Source: Deltaproteobacteria bacterium (GTDB taxonomy: Bacteria; Myxococcota_A; Polyangia; JACPQR01). From it: DNA of 64,000 nt. Shown here piece after piece: positions 44,830 through 55,052 of the stretch (positions are counted from its first letter, which is position 1; every line of letters begins with the position of its first letter). The position numbers and the translations under genes were made by a program. The notes below the pieces were generated by a model, which made no database searches, had not been told where the DNA came from, and worked only from the letters and a program-made list of their open reading frames with translations. The stretch is from the NCBI GenBank assembly GCA_016190375.1, contig JACPQR010000110.1, positions 1 to 64,000 on the forward strand, given 5' to 3'.

Positions 44830-45984
44830 CGCTTCGGAAGCAGCCGCCACTGGTTCTGGGGTGCCATCCTTGCTTGCACTGCCTCTGCCCGTCCGGCCGC
44901 CGCCGATCCGATCGTCCTCGGGGAGGGCGAGGGAACGGTCCGGGAGCTCGAGGCCCGTGGCCATCGGGCCGTGGGACCCGACGACGCGCGGGCGGACCTC
45001 GGGCGGAGGGCCGGCGCGGCGCCCGATCCCGCCCCGATCCGCGCCCTGGCGGCGCAGGGCCGCGCGGCATACGCCCAGACGGACTTCCCGGCGGCGATCG
45101 AGGCGCTCAGGCAGGCCTCGGCGGCGGCGTTCGCCGCAGGACCCGACGCGCTCCCGCGGGGGGAGCTCGCGGCGATCCACCTGGACCTGGGCATCGCGGA
45201 GCTCGCGCGAGGCTGGCGCGGGGAGGCGGAGATCGAGGTCGCGCTGGCGCTCCGGCTGGATCCGGCCGTCGCCGTCGACCGATCGCTGCACGGACCTCCC
45301 GTCTGGCGCATGGTCGAGCGGGTCCGCGCCTCGACCCCTCGCCCGGTCGCCAGGATTCTCGTGACGGAGCCCGAGGGGGGCACGATCCGGCTCGACGCGC
45401 GCGATGCCTCGCCGAGCCCATTCTCCGTGGCCGACCTCACCCTCGGGCCGCACGTCGTCGTCGTCCGTAGGCCCGGGCATCCTCCCGCGATGGTGCGGAT
45501 CGACGTCACGGAGGCAACGGTCTCTCCGGTCGCCATACGCCTGCCACCAGAGAGCGGCGCGGCGGCCGCGCGGGGAGCCCTCGATGCGCTCGACGCCGGC
45601 GACCTCGAGCGGGCGGCGACGCTGGCTCGCGTGGCGCTCGACGCGGATGGCGTGCTCGCCGTGGCGCCCGAGGCCGGGCGGCTCCGAGCGGTTTGGGCGC
45701 CGCGAGGGGCGCCGCCGCGGTCGATCTCGGCGGCGAGCCCGTCGGAGCTCGCCTCGACGCTTTTCCCGCAGCCGTCCGTGCGTCTCGCCATTCGCACTCC
45801 ACGGCGTCCGAGCCCGCACGTGGCAAGGGACCCCGAACCGCGGCCGAGCGCAGGCCTGCCGTGGTGGGCCTGGGCCGGAGGCGGAGCGCTCGTCGCGGGC
45901 GCGGCGACCGCCGCGGTGATCTTCCTCGCGCGTCCCGACAAGCCGCCGACGGAGCACCTCCTCGTTGGGGAGCTCGTCCCATGA
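44818..45984 (+). CDS. Secreted TPR/PEGA protein
   Basis: 388 residues; the ATG at 44818 lies in the sequence shared with the kinase start region. A signal segment (HWFWGAILACTASARPAAA) is followed by a TPR-like helical part (about 60-160, AQGRAAYAQTDFPAAIEALR) and a PEGA-like beta domain (about 175-240, ARILVTEPEGGTIRLDARDA and LGPHVVVVRRPGH). A membrane helix stands near the C-terminus (WAWAGGGALVAGAATAAVIF). Its stop overlaps the next gene by 4 bases. Confidence 0.75.
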   Translation: MGAGRFGSSRHWFWGAILACTASARPAAADPIVLGEGEGTVRELEARGHRAVGPDDARADLGRRAGAAPDPAPIRALAAQGRAAYAQTDFPAAIEALRQASAAAFAAGPDALPRGELAAIHLDLGIAELARGWRGEAEIEVALALRLDPAVAVDRSLHGPPVWRMVERVRASTPRPVARILVTEPEGGTIRLDARDASPSPFSVADLTLGPHVVVVRRPGHPPAMVRIDVTEATVSPVAIRLPPESGAAAARGALDALDAGDLERAATLARVALDADGVLAVAPEAGRLRAVWAPRGAPPRSISAASPSELASTLFPQPSVRLAIRTPRRPSPHVARDPEPRPSAGLPWWAWAGGGALVAGAATAAVIFLARPDKPPTEHLLVGELVP

Positions 45985-47600
45985 AGCGCGGTTCTCTGCT
46001 CCAACTCCTCGCCGTCGCGCTCCTCGTCGCGTGCGGCGGCGAGGACCTGCACCGCGAGCGCTTCGAGGTGCGCGGCTGCTCGCTGGACCGGATCCGCCTG
46101 CTCGCGTTCGTCGGTACCGATGCCTGCGCGACCGATAGCCCGGTCTCCGAGGACGGCGGTACTCCCACGGAGCCCATCGCAGACGTGACGTGGGAGGATC
46201 CGAGCGCGACGTCTTCACCGCCGCTGCGGGTACCGATGGGATCGCCCGTCTCCGTCGTCGCTCACTGCCTCGACGAGGCGGGGATCGTGCGCGAGTGGGG
46301 CTGCGACGACGATGCGGATGGGCTCGTGTCCATCGAGGTCGCGGCCCTGTGCATCCCGGAAGACTGCGAGGGCTGCGATGAGTGTCCCGCAGGCTCGAGG
46401 TCCTGGAAGGGTGCGGAAGGCCAGAGCTGCTTCTCGGATTGCGCCGAGTGCGACGCGGACCGGGACACGTTCGTCGCCGAGGACTGCGGCGGCGACGACT
46501 GCAATGACGGCGACGCCGCGATCCATCCCGGCGCTCCGGACCCGCTGTTCGAGGACGGGGAATGGACCGTCGAGCGCCCTCCGTTCGCCGGGGACGACGT
46601 CTCGCTCGCGCTGGACGCCGACATGGCTCAGGTCGCCTTCCACTCGACCGGTGAGCAGGGTGGCGTTTTGGTGGCGAGGCGCGACGAGATCGGCCTCTGG
46701 ACGCTCGAGCTCGTCGACCGTGCGCCGGGGACGCGCACGGCTCTCGCGATCCGGGACGGAGACAGCCACCTCGTCTACTACGTCGCGGCCGGTCCCCAGC
46801 CCGGGCTCTGGTACGCCGCGGACGCAGGTGGCGATTGGGACCCGGAGACCATCGGCCCGGCGTTTCCTGGCGTGCGCTCTCGGCCCGCGATCGCCTTCGA
46901 CCAGAGCGAGCTTCTGGTCGCGTACCAGACTGAGGGTGGGCTGCTCCTCTCGTCGCGCGCGGGCCCTGAGAGCTGGGGGACCGTCACGGTCGACGACACG
47001 GATGACTCCGGCGGTTTCGCCTCGGTCACGACCGAGGGCGGCCGAGTGCACGTCGCCTACGTGCGCTCGGCCGAAGGCGGCATCGATCTCTGGTATTCCG
47101 TTCGCCTCCCGGACGAAGACGACTTTCTGCCTCCCGAGAGCATCCAGGAGGCGGCGGGCGACTTCGTCACGATTCGCGCCAGGCAGGACGGAGCCCTGAT
47201 CCTGGCCTACCGTGCCGGGAACGACCTGCGCTCGGCCTCGCGGCGTCCTCCTCCGCTTGGTGGCGGGCCGCCTCCCGGGTTCGTGACGAAGATGATCGAG
47301 CCGGAGGGCGACCGGGGCGCCTTCGCCGCGATGGCGTTGGACCCGGCTGGTGCGGCCCACGTCAGCCACTACGACCCGAGCGACCGCACCGTCCGCTACA
47401 CGATGTTCGACGAGGACACCGTCGTCTCCGAGACCGTGCCGCTCCCCGGCGAGCCACTCGAGATCCAGGGCTCCTCGATCGCCGTCGCGCGCGACGGGAT
47501 GGCCCACGCGATCTGGGCCGGGCGCGCAGGCTCGCCCCTCTACGCCCGCCGCATGACCGAGCCGACCGATCAGGACTGCAACGGCTCGGACGGCCCATGA
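45981..47600 (+). CDS. Surface lipoprotein with beta-propeller-like repeats
   Basis: 539 residues. A lipobox LVAC follows a short signal peptide. A Cys-rich N-terminal part (EDCEGCDECPAG, FSDCAECDADRD) contains a MopE-like GGDDCNDGDAAIHPGAPDP motif. The rest is repeats of about 45 residues with a propeller-like pattern (VSLALDADMAQVAFHSTGEQ, RTALAIRDGDSHLVYY, RPAIAFDQSELLVAYQ, AAMALDPAGAAHVSHYD). No enzyme motif. Coupled (ATGA) to the PEGA protein upstream; the two probably act together at the surface. Confidence 0.8.
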   Translation: MKRGSLLQLLAVALLVACGGEDLHRERFEVRGCSLDRIRLLAFVGTDACATDSPVSEDGGTPTEPIADVTWEDPSATSSPPLRVPMGSPVSVVAHCLDEAGIVREWGCDDDADGLVSIEVAALCIPEDCEGCDECPAGSRSWKGAEGQSCFSDCAECDADRDTFVAEDCGGDDCNDGDAAIHPGAPDPLFEDGEWTVERPPFAGDDVSLALDADMAQVAFHSTGEQGGVLVARRDEIGLWTLELVDRAPGTRTALAIRDGDSHLVYYVAAGPQPGLWYAADAGGDWDPETIGPAFPGVRSRPAIAFDQSELLVAYQTEGGLLLSSRAGPESWGTVTVDDTDDSGGFASVTTEGGRVHVAYVRSAEGGIDLWYSVRLPDEDDFLPPESIQEAAGDFVTIRARQDGALILAYRAGNDLRSASRRPPPLGGGPPPGFVTKMIEPEGDRGAFAAMALDPAGAAHVSHYDPSDRTVRYTMFDEDTVVSETVPLPGEPLEIQGSSIAVARDGMAHAIWAGRAGSPLYARRMTEPTDQDCNGSDGP

Positions 47601-47634
47601 ACCACACCCAGGGACCCCGCGAGGGCGCCGCGGC

Positions 47635-48992
47635 TCACGGGAGCTCTTCGAGCAGCGTCGTGGCGCGTCGATCGACGAAGCTGGTCAGCCCGAACGAGGT
47701 CCGGTCGCCGATCACCTGGTCGTCGTACAGCCCGCCCTCGAACAGCTCCGGGGGGAAGAAGCGGGTCGGATCCTCCTCGACGTAGGGCCTGAGCACGGCG
47801 GCGAGCTCGGTCACGCGGTCGGCCATCCAGTCGGGCGAGAAGGCGCCGTCAGCGAGCTCGGCCAGGGCGTCCTCGTAGGCAGCGAGAAAGGACGGAACGG
47901 AGAGCACGCGCCGGACGAGCACCTTCTGCTCGTAGGGCCGGCACGTCGGCCGCTCGAACGGGAAGTCGAGGAGCTCCTCCGCGCGCATGCCGCAGTTGAA
48001 CCAGCCGAAGCTCCCGTTCATGTCCCAGGGAATGACGACGAAGCGCCCGGCGTCGCGGTCCTCGTAGAGGTAGTAGTTGTGCCCGGGACCGACCAGCGAG
48101 TCGAGGTAGACCTGGAGCGCGAGCATCGCGAGGAACCGGACGAACCGATCGACGTCGAGGACCGCGGACAGCTCGGACTCGAGGTCGTCGTCGGCGGTGT
48201 TGTTGAGCACGTCCAGGAAGTGGATGAGCGCAGAGCCATCGGAGGTGTCCTCGTTGGTCTTGAGCCCGATCTCCGGGTACGCCGAGATGTCGGGCCCGCG
48301 CCACTCGAGGTAGCCGTCGGGCATCTCGGGCTTGTAGAGGTCTCCGTTGTCGTCGGCGAAGTGCCGGCGCAAGAAGTCCCTGTCGACCTGCTCGACGGAC
48401 ACGTACGTTCCGAGGAGCTCCCCGTCGATCGTGATCCGCGCGAAGCCCATCTGCGGCGAGGGAATGCCGGCGTTCGCGAACATCTCCGAAGCGAGGACCT
48501 CGCGGAGCTGCGTCGGGTCGTTGAAGCCGTTGTTGAAGTTGATCTTGTCCACGCCGAGGAGCCGCTGGCCCTCCACGTACTCGTCGGTGTCGACCTTGAG
48601 CGAGTAGCGGGTGCCACCCTGGCGCTCGAGCTGCCACCTCGAGGAGTTGCCCTTCAGCCGCACGGCGACGTCCTCGACCGTGATCCCGTCGAACACGATC
48701 GTGGCCGGCACGTAGATGTCCTCGAGCGGCGTCTCGAGGAGGGTGCTCCAGCCGTCGCCGTCGAAGTCGATCTCCACGTCGACCACGCGATCGAGAGGAA
48801 AGAGCCGGTCGTAGTCCGGCGCGTCGTCGGCGCCAGCGTCGGGATCGCCCTCGGTGGCGGCGTCGGGCAGCACGGCCGCGTCGGGCGCGGCGGAGGCGTC
48901 GGGGCTCGCGGCGTCGCCGGTCGCTTCTGGCGCCGTCGACTCGCTGCAGGCCGCGAGCGCCGCGACCAGGACCGAGAGCGACTTGCGGGATC

Positions 48993-48996
<4 letters not shown>
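47635..48996 (-). CDS. CotH-family protein kinase lipoprotein (second in operon)
   Basis: 453 residues. Lipobox AALAACSES and an Ala/Asp linker are followed by the CotH fold: DVAVRLKGNSSRW, DKINFNNGFNDPTQLRE, SVEQVDRDFLRRHF, GDLYKPEMPDG, and the Asp/Asn motif VVIPWDMNGSFGWF. CotH kinases phosphorylate secreted proteins in bacteria and spores. Start overlaps the upstream CotH stop by 4 bases. About 50% identical by eye to its neighbour. Confidence 0.92.
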
Positions 48997-50393
<1,397 letters not shown>

Positions 50394-50406
50394 CGAGAAT
50401 GCCTCC

Positions 50407-51201
50407 TCATCCTCCGACCAGGGCCCTCGCTCCCCGGCGAGCGCCGCCCGGCAGGGTGGTGATTGCCGCCATCGCGCGCATCCCGAGCGCGAACTTCGAC
50501 AGACCTCTCGCAGGAGGTAGCCTCGAGACGGCGCGCGCGAGCCACTCGGGTGGCTGACCTGCATGCTTCAGCTCGACGATCCATCCGTCCACGCGTCCCA
50601 GGACGGTCGGCGGCTCGGCCAGGCTGCCCGCGGCGCCCGGCGAGACCGGGCCACAGAGCTCGATGCCGCTATCGACAGTGATCCGGACACGACAGTCCGC
50701 GTCGGCGAACGACGACCTCCGGTACCATGTGGTCACCCTCGGCGTGGGGCGGTCGGCTCGGAGGCGCCGTGCGAGAAGGCCGAGCTCCGCGGTCGACTCC
50801 TCCAGCTCACCGTGGCTCCGGACGATCTGGTCGATCCGATCGGGCGTCGATGCGAAGCGGACCTTGTGCCGCAGCGGTCCGGCGTTCTCCTTGAGCTCGA
50901 GAAAGCACGCGCCCGTCAGGGCCGGAGCGCCGGCCAGGTCCTGCGCCGAGGCGTACTCGCGAATCCGCAGCCGCCTGTGGAACGAGCCGGTCCGGCCGGA
51001 CCGGAAGTACTCGAGCCGATCCGTGTCGAGGTAGGTGGTGCGCGCGTACGCGACGGGCCGCGCCGCGTCGTAGATCTCCTCGTGGATCCACGGCGCCACC
51101 GCGTCGAGGAAGCGCTCGACGCCGCTCCGGGTCATGACGAGCTTGCGCTCGACCTCCGACGTCCAGCGGGATCGCAGCCCGAGGCAGGCGAACGCGGCCA
51201 T
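50407..51201 (-). CDS. VTC-domain polyphosphate polymerase-like protein
   Basis: 264 residues from the ATG at 51201. VTC-type tunnel enzyme features: SEVERKLVMTRSGVERFLDA, TTYLDTDRLEYFRS, FLELKENAGPLRHKVRFAS, WIVELKHAG and GLSKFALGM. It resembles the bacterial VTC proteins that make polyphosphate and are often encoded with CotH kinases and DUF4956 membrane proteins; DUF4956 is missing here. No membrane segment is visible. It is divergent from the radical SAM gene, with a 228-bp gap in which no further gene was found. Confidence 0.85.
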   Translation of the reverse strand: MAAFACLGLRSRWTSEVERKLVMTRSGVERFLDAVAPWIHEEIYDAARPVAYARTTYLDTDRLEYFRSGRTGSFHRRLRIREYASAQDLAGAPALTGACFLELKENAGPLRHKVRFASTPDRIDQIVRSHGELEESTAELGLLARRLRADRPTPRVTTWYRRSSFADADCRVRITVDSGIELCGPVSPGAAGSLAEPPTVLGRVDGWIVELKHAGQPPEWLARAVSRLPPARGLSKFALGMRAMAAITTLPGGARRGARALVGG

Positions 51202-51429
51202 GGGTGGTCCGAGAGCACCTGTCGTGCCAGGGGCTGAACAGGCAAGGGCGCGGGAATCATCGGGGAAAGCGGATCCCGCTGCCCCTGCCGAGACGCACCC
51301 CGGCCGGCGGCGGCCCCGGGGTGCGACACCGGGGATGCAGGGTGCTGACGGGGCACCTGCCGGCGGCGGCCTTCTGACTCCTGTCATGGGTAACTCGTGG
51401 CCGACGGGTTGTGCTCGGCGTCCATCCGG

Positions 51430-52824
51430 ATGCACGTCGTCTTCGCGACGCTCTGGTCCCGCGAGGTCTCGGCCATGGGGCTCCTGTACCTCGCGGGCGC
51501 CCTGCGGCGGGCCGGGCACACCGTCGCGCTCGTTCAGGCAAGGGACGCGCGAGAGGCCGTCGATGCCGTCCGCCGCGAGCGGCCCCGCGTGGTCGGGCTC
51601 TCGGCGACGACGGGCCTGCACCGTGTCTACCTCGCGTGGGCGCGAGCGATTCGCGCGGCGCAGCCGGACGTCACGCTGGTCCTCGGCGGCCCGCACGCGA
51701 CGTTCTTCCCGGAGACGCTGGAGCGAGAAGCGGCTCTGGACGCGCTGTGCGTCGGCGAGGGCGAGGAGTCGCTGGTCGAGTGGCTCGCCGCGCTCGAGGC
51801 CGGCGAACCGCGAGCCGTGCCTGGCTTCAGGCGGCGAGTGGACGGCAGGGTGCTCGACGGGGGTCTGCGGCCGCCGCCCCGCGACGTCGATGCGCTCGCG
51901 CCGCCGGCCCGCGACCTCTACTTCGCCGGCAACCGGCGGCTCGCGCGCTTTCCCGTCAAGGCGTTCCTGGCCTCCCGCGGCTGCCCCTACCGGTGCACCT
52001 ACTGCTTCAACCGATCGCTGAACGACATGTACCGCGGTACGGGCAAGCCCGTGCGGTGGCGCGAGCCCGGGGCGCTCTGCGACGAGATCGACGCGGTCCG
52101 GCGTCGATGGCCGCTCGAGCTCGTGTGGATCCTCGATGCGAACTTCGCCGTCTCTCGCGCCTGGCTCGAGAAGCTCGCACCCGTCTACCGGGCCCGGGTC
52201 GGGCTGCCGTTCTTCTGCAAGGTCCGCCCGAACCTCGTCGACGCGGACCTCGCGGCGGTCCTGGGCGAGATGGGGTGCGTCGGCGTGGGGATGGGGATCG
52301 AGAGCGGCGACGACGAGCTGCGCAACGACGTCCTCGAGCGCGGCATCTCGCGCGCGCAGATCGTCGAGTCCTGCCGCCTGCTGCGCGCGCGGGGCATCCG
52401 CGTCATGTCGTTCAACATGCTGGGGCTGCCGGGAGAGACGTACGAGCTGGCGAAGAAGACGCTCGACCTCAACGTCGAGTGCGCCGTCGACTATGCCGCG
52501 GCGACCATCCTGCAACCCTACCCGAGGACGGAGATCGCGCGGCGTTCGGTCCTCGCGGGCGACTTCGACGGCGACTTCGACGGGCTCGGACGGGACTACT
52601 ACTCGTCCACGCCGCTCCGGTCGATCGCGCACGGGGACCGCGCTCGCATCCTGAACCTGCAGCGCCTGTTCGGGCTCGCGGTCGAGTTCCCCGAGGTGCG
52701 GCGGCGGATCGACTGGCTCACGGGACGAAAGAGCCCGCGCTTGTACACCGAGGCGTTCAAGCTGTGGCACAGGCACTGCTTCAACTCGCGCTTCTACGAG
52801 GCGCGCGGGAGGGCAACGGCATGA
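51430..52824 (+). CDS. B12-binding radical SAM protein
   Basis: 464 residues; the ATG at 51430 is chosen over a GTG 33 bases upstream. Residues about 5-130 are a B12-binding-like domain (LLYLAGALRRAGHTVALVQA and VTLVLGGPHATFFPET). The radical SAM 4Fe-4S motif SRGCPYRCTYC has Cys at 185, 189 and 192. GIESGDDELRNDVLERG and LGLPGETYELAKKTL are typical of the B12-radical SAM group. The substrate is unknown; relatives methylate unactivated carbons or build lipids and natural products. Its stop overlaps a tiny lipoprotein gene. Confidence 0.9.
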   Translation: MHVVFATLWSREVSAMGLLYLAGALRRAGHTVALVQARDAREAVDAVRRERPRVVGLSATTGLHRVYLAWARAIRAAQPDVTLVLGGPHATFFPETLEREAALDALCVGEGEESLVEWLAALEAGEPRAVPGFRRRVDGRVLDGGLRPPPRDVDALAPPARDLYFAGNRRLARFPVKAFLASRGCPYRCTYCFNRSLNDMYRGTGKPVRWREPGALCDEIDAVRRRWPLELVWILDANFAVSRAWLEKLAPVYRARVGLPFFCKVRPNLVDADLAAVLGEMGCVGVGMGIESGDDELRNDVLERGISRAQIVESCRLLRARGIRVMSFNMLGLPGETYELAKKTLDLNVECAVDYAAATILQPYPRTEIARRSVLAGDFDGDFDGLGRDYYSSTPLRSIAHGDRARILNLQRLFGLAVEFPEVRRRIDWLTGRKSPRLYTEAFKLWHRHCFNSRFYEARGRATA

Positions 52825-53090
52825 GGACCGTGGGAACGACCGCGTGGCGATGGCTCCGACTGGCGGCGGTGCTCCTGGCGGCGCTCTTGCTGTCGGCGGT
52901 GACCGTCGTGCTCGAGGCGTGCGGCGGAGGCACGCGCCGACCGAAGAGCGCCGACGACGCCGGGCGCGACGCGGCCGCCGGTGTGGACGCGGGAACCGAC
53001 GCGGGAGGTCAGGTGGACGCCGGCCTCGATGCAAGCGACGACGGTGGGCAACCCGACGACGCCGACCTGCCGGACGTCCCGCTCGAGTGA
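52821..53090 (+). CDS. Small Asp/Ala-rich lipoprotein coupled to the radical SAM gene
   Basis: 89 residues. A membrane/signal segment (LAAVLLAALLLSAVTVV), then LEACGGG as probable lipidation site, then a Lys/Arg patch and an Asp/Ala/Gly tail (DAGRDAAAGVDAGTDAGG). Its ATG overlaps the radical SAM stop by 4 bases. Low-complexity mature part; no family recognised. It might be a tether or a peptide modified by the radical SAM enzyme, without further evidence. Confidence 0.6.
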   Translation: MRTVGTTAWRWLRLAAVLLAALLLSAVTVVLEACGGGTRRPKSADDAGRDAAAGVDAGTDAGGQVDAGLDASDDGGQPDDADLPDVPLE

Positions 53091-53099
53091 CCCGATCCC

Positions 53100-54014
53100 T
53101 CAGGAGAGCGGGAGCTCGACGGCCAGCGTGGCGCTGGGCCATACGGTGGGCGATCCCTCGACGACCGCAAGGTCGACGGCGAGGCGGGCACCGACCGTCA
53201 GAGCGCCCCAGAGATCCCAGCTCCACCCGACGTGGGGCCCGACGATCCAGCCCTCACCGTCCTCGACGACGAGGAGCGCCGTGTGCGCGCCCCAGTCGAA
53301 GCGGGCCTTCGAGCCGGATCCAATCCGGCTGAGCGCGAGCCCCAGCGTGTAGGCACCGCCTCCACCCTCGAAGACGTAGGCCATCTGCCCCATCGCCGAG
53401 AGCCGGAGGTGATCGCCGAGGCCGTACCCGACCCCGACCTGGGCGCTCGCCGCGACCACCGCATACAGCCCACCGAGCTCCAGGACCCAGCCAAGCGCCG
53501 GCGCGGGAGCGGGCCTGGCGATCGCGGTCGCCTGCAGTCGAGCGCGGCCGGCAGAACGGGGCGGGCCGACGGGCCGGGGTGAAGTCTCGGCCGGACCGGG
53601 CGGGGGCGGCGGCAAAGGCGCCATCGCAGCCAGGGTTGGATCGAGCTGGCTGCGGTGCAGGTTGGCGACGATCATCGCGATGGCCGCGGTCATCGACCGG
53701 GGGTCGTGCGAGTCTGCGACGATCCGCGTCGTCTCGCGGCCCTCGCCGTCGCGGTAGACGACGAGGATCCGACCCTCCGGCGACACGCCGAGCGTGACGC
53801 TGGCCGCGCGCGGCGGCACGGTCGGCGAGACCACGACCTCGGTGCCGGGAAGCTCGGCGCCAATGCGGTTTGCAACCGCGTCGAGAGGCACGGGCACGGG
53901 ATCGCCGCCCTCGACGACGATTTCGTCACTCGGGGGGATTCCATCTTGCTGCGCAGACGCGGCCGCGGGGACGAGAAGAAGCCAACAAGCCAGGACTATC
54001 CGTCGCATGGCCAT
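53100..54014 (-). CDS. Secreted protein with C-terminal outer-membrane-barrel-like region
   Basis: 304 residues. Signal peptide (IVLACWLLLVPAAASA). The first domain (about 25-130) is beta-rich (VTLGVSPEGRILVVYRDGEG), followed by a Pro-rich linker and a region of alternating amphipathic strands (LGWVLELGGLYAVVAASAQV, GAYTLGLALSRIG, LTVGARLAVDLAVV, ATLAVELPL) typical of an outer-membrane beta barrel. Convergent with the small lipoprotein gene. Family not identified; this two-part layout recurs in myxobacteria. Confidence 0.7.
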   Translation of the reverse strand: MAMRRIVLACWLLLVPAAASAQQDGIPPSDEIVVEGGDPVPVPLDAVANRIGAELPGTEVVVSPTVPPRAASVTLGVSPEGRILVVYRDGEGRETTRIVADSHDPRSMTAAIAMIVANLHRSQLDPTLAAMAPLPPPPPGPAETSPRPVGPPRSAGRARLQATAIARPAPAPALGWVLELGGLYAVVAASAQVGVGYGLGDHLRLSAMGQMAYVFEGGGGAYTLGLALSRIGSGSKARFDWGAHTALLVVEDGEGWIVGPHVGWSWDLWGALTVGARLAVDLAVVEGSPTVWPSATLAVELPLS

Positions 54015-54119
54015 CAGTACCCGATGGACCGCGACTCTTCGCGGCCCCGCATGCTCCGCGCTTGCGTGTCGCTGGAACGTGGTTATCGTGGCGCCTCTCT
54101 GATTGAACCGAGGAGGAGC

Positions 54120-54971
54120 ATGTACGTCATAGCTGGAGTCACCGGTCACGTCGGGTCGTTCGTTGCTTCGGAGCTCCTGGGGCGCAAGCAGAAGATCAAG
54201 GTCATCGTCCGCGACGCGGCCAAGGGCGCTCGCTGGGCCCAGCAGGGAGCAGAGGTCGCGGTCGGCTCTCTCGAGGACGCGGCCTTCCTGACGGGCGTGC
54301 TGCGGGGCGCGCAGGGGTTCTTCACGCTGCTCCCTCCGGACTTCGCGCCCCCGGACTTCTTCGGAGCGCAGTGCAGGAAAGCCGACGCGATCGCGGCCGC
54401 CGTCAAGTCCGCAGGCACGCCGCACGTCGTGATTCTGTCATCCGTCGGGGCCGACCTGCCCGCGGGCACGGGGCCTATCAAGGGGCTCCACTACCTCGAG
54501 AACGTGCTTCGAGCGACCGGGACCAAGCTGACCGCGATCCGCGCAGGCTTCTTCCAGGAGAACGTCGGAGAGACGCTGCGGGCCGCCCGGACGGGGGGGA
54601 TCGTGCCGACCTTCGCGCCGGCAGACGCCGCGATGCCCATGATCGCGACCCGCGACATCGGTACCGTTGCGGCGCAGGCGCTGCTCGCCGGGCCGAAGGA
54701 CGAGATCGTGGACGTCCATGGCCCGGCCTACTCGATGCGACAGGTCGCCGAGAAGCTCGGCGCCGCGCTCGGGAAGACGCTGCCTTTGGTCGAGATCCCA
54801 AGGGAGAACTGGGTGGGCGCGTTGACCCAGGCCGGCCTGCCGCGCCACGCCGCCGAGGTCTTCGCCGAGATGTACGCGGCCTTCGGGACCGGCAACATCA
54901 GGCCCTGCGGCGACCGGATGGTCCAGGGCAAGACCACGCTCGACGAGACGCTGAAGACCCTGCTCGGCTGA
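54120..54971 (+). CDS. NmrA-like NAD(P)-binding protein
   Basis: 283 residues; AGGAGG lies 5 bases before the ATG at 54120. Rossmann fold motif YVIAGVTGHVGSFVASELLG, then VIVRDAAKGARW, ILSSVGADLP and a C-terminal part (PMIATRDIGTVAAQALL, DVHGPAYSMRQVAEKLGAAL) match the atypical short-chain dehydrogenase NmrA/TMR group, which includes NADP-sensing regulators and quinone reductases (YtfG-like). Which of these applies is unclear. Confidence 0.88.
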   Translation: MYVIAGVTGHVGSFVASELLGRKQKIKVIVRDAAKGARWAQQGAEVAVGSLEDAAFLTGVLRGAQGFFTLLPPDFAPPDFFGAQCRKADAIAAAVKSAGTPHVVILSSVGADLPAGTGPIKGLHYLENVLRATGTKLTAIRAGFFQENVGETLRAARTGGIVPTFAPADAAMPMIATRDIGTVAAQALLAGPKDEIVDVHGPAYSMRQVAEKLGAALGKTLPLVEIPRENWVGALTQAGLPRHAAEVFAEMYAAFGTGNIRPCGDRMVQGKTTLDETLKTLLG

Positions 54972-55052
54972 GCCGCGGGCCAGACGTCACGGCTCGCATC
55001 TCACACGCCGGCCGTATCGAGCGGCGGCTGGTCGGCGTACACTCCGCCGGCG

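Noticed and set aside
50407..53226. A long minus-strand frame extending the VTC protein to 939 residues
   Set aside because: The upstream part overlaps the radical SAM gene and is low-complexity Arg/Pro/Ala sequence; the VTC protein starts at 51201.
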